This document shows positions 47,067-53,469 of a stretch of DNA of 64,000 bases, one piece after another (within the stretch, counting starts at the first letter, position 1; each line of letters opens with the position of its first letter). A program made the translations under genes and the position numbers. Location of the stretch: positions 113,660 to 177,659 of the forward strand of contig JAKSMU010000006.1 of assembly GCA_024400455.1 (NCBI GenBank), given 5' to 3'. This stretch comes from Bacteroidales bacterium (GTDB taxonomy: Bacteria > Bacteroidota > Bacteroidia > Bacteroidales > F082). Below the pieces are notes generated by a model. The model worked only from the letters and a program-made list of their open reading frames with translations, did no database searches and had not been told where the DNA came from.

Positions 47067-48299
47067 TTATTTGACTTTTCTAATTGCAACGCATCCGTTA
47101 TGGCCGCCAAATCCCAAAGAATTGGAAATCGCGATGTCAAGTTCCGCCTCAACAGCCTTATTCGGCGTATAATTAAGATTACACTCAGGATCAGGGGCAT
47201 CCAACCCGATTGTAGGAGGAACCATACCATTTCGAAGAGCCATAACACTGGCGATAAGTTCAATAGCGCCTGCTGCACCCAACGCATGGCCCATCTCAGA
47301 CTTGGTGGAGCTGATATGAGCTCTACGAGCTTCCGTCTCACCCATTGCCAACTTTATGGCATTGGTTTCACACAAATCATTCATAGCAGTTCCCGTACCG
47401 TGTGCATTGATATACAGATTCTCGCCAGCCTGATAATCTGCCTGTTCCAAAGCCATCTTGATAGCTGCAGCAGCAGGAACGCCATCTGGACGCGGAGCCG
47501 TGCTATGATGAGCGTCACAGGTGTTTCCATAACCACAGATTTCAGCATATATCGTCGCACCTCTTTGCTTGGCATGTTCGTACTCTTCAAGAAGCAAAAT
47601 GCCTGCACCTTCGGCAATCACAAAACCTTGACGGTTCTTATTGAAAGGGAGCGATGCATAGTTAGGATCCTCCGCTCTTGACAACGCCTTACAATTGGCA
47701 AAGCCACCAATAGCCAACGGATTGATGCCTGCCTCAGTACCACCTGCCAGGATTGCATCAGCATAACCATGCATAATGGAACGATAAGCCTCACCAATTG
47801 AATGGGTTCCCGTTGAGCAAGCTGTAACGATTGGCAAGCACGGTCCTTGAGCATTGAAACGAATTGCAATATTGCCAGAAGCCATATTTGCAATCATAGT
47901 TGGGATCATCAAGGGAGAAACCCATTTGGCGCCCTCTTTAAAATATTGACCCGCTTCACGAAGAATCGTGTCGAAGCCCCCGATTCCTGAACCGACATAC
48001 ACGCCGAAACGTGTCGGGTCAAGTCCGAGCTCATTGTCTTGCATTGCTTGTATCGCGGCAGCCATGGCATACAAGGCAAAACGGTCGTTACGCTTTGCAA
48101 AGGCAGGTTCAAGGCCCATTGCCAGAGAATCGAAGTCCTTGACTTCACCAGCAATCTTTACAGGCAAATCCGTGGTATCAAAACTAGCAATCGGAGCAAT
48201 GCCACAATTGCCTTTGACCAGATTATTCCACATAGTATTTATATCATTACCGACAGGAGAAACGACTCCCATACCAGTAATCACTACACGTCTATTCAT
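47067..48299 (-). CDS. fabF: 3-oxoacyl-ACP synthase II (FabF)
   Basis: This 410-residue condensing enzyme elongates acyl-ACP. The nucleophile Cys lies in IVTACSTGTHSIGEAYRSI and the two catalytic His in NAHGTGTAMND and STKSEMGHALGAAG. Normal length. A predicted -7 box at 48330-48337 is 30 bases upstream, so the fabF-Z-acpP-K-G part can be transcribed separately from fabH. Confidence 0.95.
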   Translation of the reverse strand: MNRRVVITGMGVVSPVGNDINTMWNNLVKGNCGIAPIASFDTTDLPVKIAGEVKDFDSLAMGLEPAFAKRNDRFALYAMAAAIQAMQDNELGLDPTRFGVYVGSGIGGFDTILREAGQYFKEGAKWVSPLMIPTMIANMASGNIAIRFNAQGPCLPIVTACSTGTHSIGEAYRSIMHGYADAILAGGTEAGINPLAIGGFANCKALSRAEDPNYASLPFNKNRQGFVIAEGAGILLLEEYEHAKQRGATIYAEICGYGNTCDAHHSTAPRPDGVPAAAAIKMALEQADYQAGENLYINAHGTGTAMNDLCETNAIKLAMGETEARRAHISSTKSEMGHALGAAGAIELIASVMALRNGMVPPTIGLDAPDPECNLNYTPNKAVEAELDIAISNSLGFGGHNGCVAIRKVK

Positions 48300-48329
48300 T
48301 TTCTTAGCTTATTTGATTAAGTAACTGTT

Positions 48330-48337
48330 CAAAATTA
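48330..48337 (-). promoter_or_regulatory. -7 box of the fabF operon
   Basis: TAATTTTG on the minus strand fits TAnnTTTG; TTG at 48355-48357 is a possible -33. Start near 48323, 24 bases before fabF. Confidence 0.4.
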
Positions 48338-48370
48338 AACTTCAATTTGGATTTCAAGGTCTTGAGTTGG

Positions 48371-48426
48371 ATCGAGGTCACGAGGCTTCGGGATTTCGAG
48401 ATGCCGCGTATTCCCGCGACCTCGAT
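48371..48426. repeat. 9-bp inverted repeat in the fabH-fabF gap
   Basis: ATCGAGGTC (48371-48379) and GACCTCGAT (48418-48426) enclose a GC-rich 38-base stretch. It lies between fabH and the fabF promoter and could be a structured leader or a dispersed repeat. Confidence 0.5.
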
Positions 48427-48468
48427 GTTTCGCATTCAATATGTAAACTAATTTTGCTCACTTATTTA

Positions 48469-49416
48469 TTACCACCTCATGATACAAGAGCCTGACACAA
48501 ATCCTGCGCCGAAAGCGCTTAAAACTATCAGTTCACCTTCTTTTAATCGGCCTTCCCTATTCAGTTCATCAAGAAGGATAGGCAAACTTGCCGAAGAAGT
48601 ATTACCATACTTTTGGATGTTGAGCGGAAATTTTTCCTTTGGCTGCTTTAAGATCTCACGCACCATTTCAATAATACGCACATTAGCCTGATGGAGCAAA
48701 TACTTATCCACAGCATCCGGTTGATAGCCAGTTTTATCAAGCAAATACCGGACATCAGAAATAGAAGCGTTAGCAGCAAACTTAAACACTTCCTGGCCAC
48801 ACATTACCAAGGGCAGATTGCTATTCGGTTTCGTGTTGAATGGGGACGGTTGCAACTCATGCTTCTGGTAAAGGCTAAATGTTGACGAAGACGCTGTCAG
48901 GCGAGTTGCCAAAATGTTGTCACCTTCCGAAAGGACAGCCGCACCAGCGCCATCACCGAAAAGCACGCAAACAGTCCTGTCTTCCCAACTAAGCATACGA
49001 GAAGGCTCTTCGGCGCTAACGACAAGCACATTTTTAACCCTTCCACTTCTATAGTAAGCCTCAGCCATGTCAATACCATAGAGGAAGCCCACGCAAGCGC
49101 CATTCAAATCGACGCAAGGGCATGTCGCGCCAATTGCACCTTGAATAATACAACTTAAAGCTGGAGTAACGTACTCGTTCACCACATTTGAACAAATGAT
49201 GAAATCGAGATCCTTCGCAGAGATACCAGCATTGCCCAACGCCTTACGGGCTGCATCAATGGCCATATCTTCCAATGTTTCGGAAGAAACAACCCGACGT
49301 TCCTTTATGCCTGTACGCGTGACAATCCACTCGTCATTCGTATCAACCATTTGCGAGAGCATCTGGTTCGTGACAATTTTTTGAGGATGAGAACATCCAG
49401 TTCCAATGATTTTCAT
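48469..49416 (-). CDS. fabH: 3-oxoacyl-ACP synthase III (FabH)
   Basis: This 315-residue enzyme starts fatty-acid synthesis by condensing acetyl-CoA (or a branched starter) with malonyl-ACP. The catalytic Cys lies in DLNGACVGFLYGIDMA, His in LLHQANVRIIEM and Asn in YGNTSSASLPI. The start at 49416 (MKIIGTGCSHP) is chosen because the -7 box at 49444-49451 lies just upstream. It is the first gene of the fab locus. fabD and other genes are not in the window. Confidence 0.94.
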   Translation of the reverse strand: MKIIGTGCSHPQKIVTNQMLSQMVDTNDEWIVTRTGIKERRVVSSETLEDMAIDAARKALGNAGISAKDLDFIICSNVVNEYVTPALSCIIQGAIGATCPCVDLNGACVGFLYGIDMAEAYYRSGRVKNVLVVSAEEPSRMLSWEDRTVCVLFGDGAGAAVLSEGDNILATRLTASSSTFSLYQKHELQPSPFNTKPNSNLPLVMCGQEVFKFAANASISDVRYLLDKTGYQPDAVDKYLLHQANVRIIEMVREILKQPKEKFPLNIQKYGNTSSASLPILLDELNREGRLKEGELIVLSAFGAGFVSGSCIMRW

Positions 49417-49443
49417 TTCAACTTTTTTATTAGTTTTCGGCGG

Positions 49444-49451
49444 CAAAAGTA
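49444..49451 (-). promoter_or_regulatory. -7 box of fabH
   Basis: TACTTTTG on the minus strand fits TAnnTTTG; start near 49437. Three TGTGGCG repeats lie just upstream at 49480-49548. Confidence 0.45.
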
Positions 49452-49479
49452 GGACGAACAGACAATCGGACTATAAAAA

Positions 49480-49548
49480 TGTGGCGTTTAAGTCTATCTT
49501 GTGGCGAAATTAGACTTTAAACATAAAAATAATCGTATTTTTGTGGCG
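49480..49548. promoter_or_regulatory. phased GTGGCG direct repeats in the fabH / LytTR divergent promoter
   Basis: GTGGCG occurs at 49481-49486, 49501-49506 and 49543-49548, each in a similar A/T-rich setting. Spacings are 20 and 42 bases, close to one and two units of 21. LytTR regulators usually bind pairs of short direct repeats one such unit apart. The region separates fabH from a LytTR gene. Confidence 0.45.
49536..49543 (+). promoter_or_regulatory. -7 box of the LytTR gene
   Basis: TATTTTTG fits TAnnTTTG; start near 49550, about 12 bases before the ATG at 49562. The last GTGGCG repeat overlaps its downstream end. Confidence 0.45.
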
Positions 49549-49561
49549 AATTTATAAAAGT

Positions 49562-50440
49562 ATGAAAGCCATAAAACATCTTTTTACACAGGTCCCAGAC
49601 TGCCTAATAAAGGTTATTTCACAAGTTACTAGCATCACTTTTTCGGTGTTGTTTTCATTGGTGTTTTTATCTGTATACGCACCATTCTCCACCACTTCAT
49701 GGTTTCAAGTCGGGCTGTCTGACCGTTTTGTCTGGACCATCGTCTTTGTAGGAATATCGACACTTTTTCTCACTTGCAGCCGTTTGATAATGAATTTTGC
49801 AGTCCGCCGATTAAATAAGTTTTCATTGCTTGTATATCTGATATGGCTTTTGGTTGAAATTATTCTCATCGGGGCCTTCCACGCCTTGATGTCACTGACC
49901 TTAATACGCCTAACTGGTTTTTCCTTTGGATTCATCTTTCTGAAAAGCCTACTGATAACGCTATTGGCTTTAGGCACACCTTACCTGATTACGATTTTGG
50001 CTATTCTTCTTCAAGATACGCGCCAGAGACTTAGCATCACTAACAGCGACATCATCGAATCAGACAGTGAAACGCTGCCGGAACATACAAAGATTATCAA
50101 CATCACCGACAACAATGGCAACCTGAAACTTTCAGCAAAACTTGAGAACATTTTCTACATCAAATCAGAAGACAACTACATCAACGTATTCTACCTAAAA
50201 AAAGGGAAAGTTTCAAACTACCTTTTAAGATGCAAACTCCAAACCATCGAAAACAATCTCCCTTCATGTGGCCCTTTGATACGTTGCCATCGTTCATACA
50301 TAGTAAACATAAACAATATCAGCCTTTTGCAAAACGACAACGATGGTTTTACCATTGATTTTAACCGCGAAGATCTAGAATCAATCCCCGTATCAAAGAC
50401 ATATTCGGCGAAAATAGCAGAAGCGTTTTCCCAACAATGA
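49562..50440 (+). CDS. membrane-anchored LytTR-type DNA-binding regulator
   Basis: This 292-residue protein starts at the ATG at 49562. About four membrane segments occupy the first ~150 residues (SFTITSVQ-like first segment, FVWTIVFVGISTLFLTCS, LLVYLIWLLVEIILIGAF, LLITLLALGTPYLITILAIL). A linker precedes a LytTR DNA-binding domain at about 190-290 (LENIFYIKSEDNYINVFYLK, LPSCGPLIRCHRSYIVNINN). It has no receiver domain, so the signal probably comes through the membrane part. It is divergent from fabH. A role in fatty-acid or envelope control is plausible but unproven. Confidence 0.82.
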   Translation: MKAIKHLFTQVPDCLIKVISQVTSITFSVLFSLVFLSVYAPFSTTSWFQVGLSDRFVWTIVFVGISTLFLTCSRLIMNFAVRRLNKFSLLVYLIWLLVEIILIGAFHALMSLTLIRLTGFSFGFIFLKSLLITLLALGTPYLITILAILLQDTRQRLSITNSDIIESDSETLPEHTKIINITDNNGNLKLSAKLENIFYIKSEDNYINVFYLKKGKVSNYLLRCKLQTIENNLPSCGPLIRCHRSYIVNINNISLLQNDNDGFTIDFNREDLESIPVSKTYSAKIAEAFSQQ

Positions 50441-50443
50441 CAT

Positions 50444-50519
50444 TTACTTTCCAAGCCACTTCTTAATCTCGTTGAACTTCATCAAGGCCTCCGCTGGAGT
50501 TAAAATGTCTATGGATTTT
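50444..50519 (-). pseudogene. MutS-like C-terminal fragment
   Basis: On the minus strand this reads SIDILTPAEALMKFNEIKKW followed by LGK and a stop. The pattern LTPxEALxKxNEIKK resembles the C-terminus of MutS mismatch-repair proteins of this phylum. An in-frame stop precedes it at about 50520, so only the tail survives. It abuts a histidine-kinase end fragment on the other strand. MutS assignment is by memory of the pattern, not a search. Confidence 0.45.
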
Positions 50520-50574
50520 TATCTGGGTCTTGATGAAATTAAGACCTTCAAGATAATCGCATGCCACATGCGAC

Positions 50575-50675
50575 AACGCATCATCGAAGAATGCCACAAG
50601 GGAAAGATTTTCGTCAAGAATTCCGTTGTCAATCAAGGGACTACGTTCAGGATTGCATTAAAGAAGACCATTTAA
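50575..50675 (+). pseudogene. duplicated 3' end of a histidine kinase gene
   Basis: These 101 bases align without gaps to 44329-44429, the end of the histidine kinase gene after rpoN. By my count there are 12 mismatches (about 88 percent identity), and both copies end at the same stop codon position. The translated tail IIEECHKGKIFVKNSVVNQG differs from the kinase by a few residues. No kinase body precedes it. Its stop overlaps the stop of the convergent FucI-like gene. Confidence 0.8.
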
Positions 50676-51892
50676 TTCACTTCCTCCACTCCATTCTCCT
50701 GCATGAATTTCCTGATTTCCTCAGCATGGCGGCCTCTGATGATGACCTGATGGTTGCCAATGGTTTTATTCAGCAAATAGTTCTTCAGGTTTGCATTAAG
50801 TTGTATTTGCGTACGGCAGAAATGATTGCTGTACTCGATTGGCAAGGCTTGCGCTTCGGTGACAAAGAAACGTTCCATCTGGTCGCCGCCCCATTTCAGC
50901 AAAGTGTAATCAGTGCAAGGCAAGACACCTTGAATGGCGACACCAATCGACGACTCGAAATGCGAGCGCAAAATGATCTCATCGCACATTGAAAGCGGTA
51001 CAGTGCAGTGCGCCAACAAGGAGCAATCTTCGCGCAACATCGAAGGATTGGCCATGAAAGCCTTTTCGCCGCATAGGCGCTGCGCCAAGATCATGGTGAT
51101 GAGTGTCTGCATATCGCCTTCGCAACCTGCCACGATGCCTTCATCGTTGAGCAAAGCTAGGGCAAGGCAACTTGTCGTTCCGCAAGCATTTACAATGTCG
51201 AAACAACGGATAGTCATTGCCGAAAGGCCTTCTTCCACACAGATTTTCTTGATGGCGAGATAGGTCTTCGCCGCCTTCAGCATATCTTCGCATGAGGGTT
51301 CGACAATAGCTTTAGCATTTTTCGTACACGATTGTGCAACCATGACAGCTTCCGCTTTATCAGCAGCATTGATTTCATCAATCAGCCTGTCCAAACTGAT
51401 GTCAACGACAGTGATGCCGTATTTGTATTCAAGCGAGAAACGCTCGACATCGCTGTCAATCAGCCAGTCGGAAGGCTGGCCAAAGCATCCGATGCGGACA
51501 CCCTGCAAAAGTTTCATATCAGTTCTGACTCCATTCACAATCTCTTCGTTGCTGCCGTGAATGATTTTTCCTTTTCTATAATTGCTTTTCAAAAAAGAAA
51601 GGATTTCCAAAGCAGCGGCAAGCGAATTATTCCGTCCGTCTGCAATGAGCTTGACTTCGGAATTGAGTTCGGGTAGGATGCGCATAAAAAGGTTTTCGAC
51701 ACCACCCGTTGCCGTCATTACGAAATCGGGAGTGACATGAGAGTCTTTCCATTGGGCAACGGCTTTTTCATCATCGCCTAAAATGGTGAACTGTGCCTGA
51801 AATTCGTTTTCAAGCATACGCATGAGTTCTGCATATTCCGAACGCACAAATGCAGCGGTCTGAAAAGAGGAATGGATAATGAGGATATTCAT
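50672..51892 (-). CDS. L-fucose/L-arabinose isomerase-superfamily-like protein
   Basis: This 406-residue cytoplasmic protein starts at the ATG at 51892. Overall pattern and length fit the FucI/AraA-like group: ILIIHSSF at the start, TDMKLLQGVRIGCFGQPSDW around residues 130-150, RCFDIVNACGTTSCLALALL and EGIVAGCEGDMQTLITMIL in the second half. The CEGD segment corresponds to a metal-site region in isomerases. The exact substrate is unclear, and it may not be a sugar isomerase in function. It follows a T9SS-sorted thioredoxin-fold gene with a terminator between them. Confidence 0.6.
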   Translation of the reverse strand: MNILIIHSSFQTAAFVRSEYAELMRMLENEFQAQFTILGDDEKAVAQWKDSHVTPDFVMTATGGVENLFMRILPELNSEVKLIADGRNNSLAAALEILSFLKSNYRKGKIIHGSNEEIVNGVRTDMKLLQGVRIGCFGQPSDWLIDSDVERFSLEYKYGITVVDISLDRLIDEINAADKAEAVMVAQSCTKNAKAIVEPSCEDMLKAAKTYLAIKKICVEEGLSAMTIRCFDIVNACGTTSCLALALLNDEGIVAGCEGDMQTLITMILAQRLCGEKAFMANPSMLREDCSLLAHCTVPLSMCDEIILRSHFESSIGVAIQGVLPCTDYTLLKWGGDQMERFFVTEAQALPIEYSNHFCRTQIQLNANLKNYLLNKTIGNHQVIIRGRHAEEIRKFMQENGVEEVN

Positions 51893-51913
51893 GATGGGGT
51901 GGATTTTTAAAAG

Positions 51914-51948
51914 ACGAGGCTGAAGAATCAGTTTTTCTCCAGCCTCGT
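51914..51948 (-). terminator. terminator after the T9SS-sorted thioredoxin-fold gene
   Basis: ACGAGGCTG / CAGCCTCGT is a 9-bp stem with a 17-base loop; on the minus strand it is followed by CTTTTAAA. It lies between the stop of the gene at 51996 and the FucI-like start at 51892. Confidence 0.6.
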
Positions 51949-51995
51949 ATCTGATTTTCAATTGGTCAAAACGTCCAATTGCTTAAATTTCCAGA

Positions 51996-53384
51996 TTAAT
52001 GTGTTACGACAAATCTGACGGCTGCGCCATTGTTGACTTTCACGAAATAGACGCCATTTTCATAGCTTGCCGTAGCAATCTTGCATTCAGCGCCTTCGGT
52101 GACAAATTCATCGACCATCTGGCCCAATGCGTTGAAAACGCTCACCTTGTTAAGGCCTTCGCCGGAAACGGTGATGAAATCGTTGGCTGGATTTGGATAT
52201 ACAGCGTATGTGTTGACTGATTCAGCAACGCCATCAATATCGGTGAAAACTTCGACCAATGTCGTTGCGCCCCATTCGCCATTGGCATTCTTAGCAGTGC
52301 CAAGTGCATAGTAGTAAACGCTTGGGTCAAGGTTAGTCCATGTGAAGCTTTCCGGTTCGTAAGCTGGGAAACCATCTTCTCGGATTACGATAGCAGCTTC
52401 CTCTTCACCGATTTCATTGTAATAGTCAACGGTAATGAAGCCATAGTGATACTCAGCAACTTCGGAATTCGGAACTGCACTGATGGTAGCTTCGGTGTTT
52501 GAAATCAGGTCAACGGTGAGTTCAACGAGAGCTTCGCCCGTGCCGCCTTGGGTGAGGGTGGTGACGTTTTCCTTAATCACGCTATAGGTATTGCCATCAG
52601 CGTCAGCAGGAACGACATAAATGGTGTATTCGGTTGCTGGCTGCTGTTCGGTCCATGTGTAGGTAGTGGTTTCAGCTGCCTGAATGCCCCACTGCTGAAC
52701 GAGCTGTTCGAGGGTTGCACCCATCATCTGCTGCCACATTGCCATTTCACTTTCGGTGCCAATCATATACCAGAAGGAAGCGCAGTCTGCATTAGGTGTG
52801 AAGGTAGCCTCAACGGTTGTTGCAGTGACTTCGCCAACAGCGATTTCAACCTGTGGATCGGCGACAGGAGCATCGCAGTCGTGTTCTTCAATGCCGTAAG
52901 GAGCAAGTTGGTCGACGATAGTCTGCGAATTGTTGATAGGCCACAAGTCGTTGATGACAATATGGTGGTCTGGGGTGATGAGGATTACGGTTGGGTAAGC
53001 GGTGATTCCGTATTGTGAGCAGATGTCATGACCACCACCAGCTGTGCTAATAGTAGGATATTCGATGCCATAAGTATTGCACCAATTCTGGCAAGCAGCA
53101 TCACTATCGGAAGTACTGATTTCCATAAAGAACACATCGTGCATGTTGCAACCAAGACGGGTATAAGCTTCGGCAACTTTTGGTGCAGCCTGATTGCAAG
53201 GACCACAAGTGGTGTAGAAGAAGTCGATAAGGACACTTTGTCCGTTATCGAGAATGTCGAACAAATGGACTTCGGTACCGTGACAATCGGTTGCTGTAAA
53301 ATCAATAGCCTCAGAATGAGGGCACTGCGCTTTCAGACCAAAACTGAAAACAACTGCTGCTAAAAGAAGTAAAACTTTTTTCAT
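51996..53384 (-). CDS. secreted thioredoxin-fold protein with T9SS sorting domain
   Basis: This 462-residue protein has a signal peptide (MKKVLLLLAAVVFSFGLKAQ), then an AhpC/TlpA-like thioredoxin fold at about 25-165 with the redox motif TTCGPCNQAAPKVAE. One or two fibronectin-III-like regions follow (ATTVEATFTPNADCASFWYM; DLISNTEATISAVPNSEVAE). A T9SS type A sorting domain ends it (TYAVYPNPANDFITVSG, KVSVFNALGQMVDEF, ENGVYFVKV). It is probably exported to the cell surface, where a disulfide-handling or redox role is plausible. A -7 box lies at 53426-53433. Confidence 0.85.
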   Translation of the reverse strand: MKKVLLLLAAVVFSFGLKAQCPHSEAIDFTATDCHGTEVHLFDILDNGQSVLIDFFYTTCGPCNQAAPKVAEAYTRLGCNMHDVFFMEISTSDSDAACQNWCNTYGIEYPTISTAGGGHDICSQYGITAYPTVILITPDHHIVINDLWPINNSQTIVDQLAPYGIEEHDCDAPVADPQVEIAVGEVTATTVEATFTPNADCASFWYMIGTESEMAMWQQMMGATLEQLVQQWGIQAAETTTYTWTEQQPATEYTIYVVPADADGNTYSVIKENVTTLTQGGTGEALVELTVDLISNTEATISAVPNSEVAEYHYGFITVDYYNEIGEEEAAIVIREDGFPAYEPESFTWTNLDPSVYYYALGTAKNANGEWGATTLVEVFTDIDGVAESVNTYAVYPNPANDFITVSGEGLNKVSVFNALGQMVDEFVTEGAECKIATASYENGVYFVKVNNGAAVRFVVTH

Positions 53385-53425
53385 AGTGATTTGAATTTAG
53401 TGATTTATGAATTATGAATTTGAGG

Positions 53426-53433
53426 CAAAAGTA
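53426..53433 (-). promoter_or_regulatory. -7 box of the T9SS-sorted thioredoxin-fold gene
   Basis: TACTTTTG on the minus strand fits TAnnTTTG; start near 53419, about 35 bases before the ATG at 53384. Confidence 0.45.
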
Positions 53434-53469
53434 ATGATTTTTTGTTTTTATGCAACTTGTACAAAAACA

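Noticed and set aside
50472..50675. 67-residue plus-strand gene
   Set aside because: Its second half is the copied kinase tail and its first half overlaps the reverse-strand mutS-like tail, so it is debris rather than a gene.
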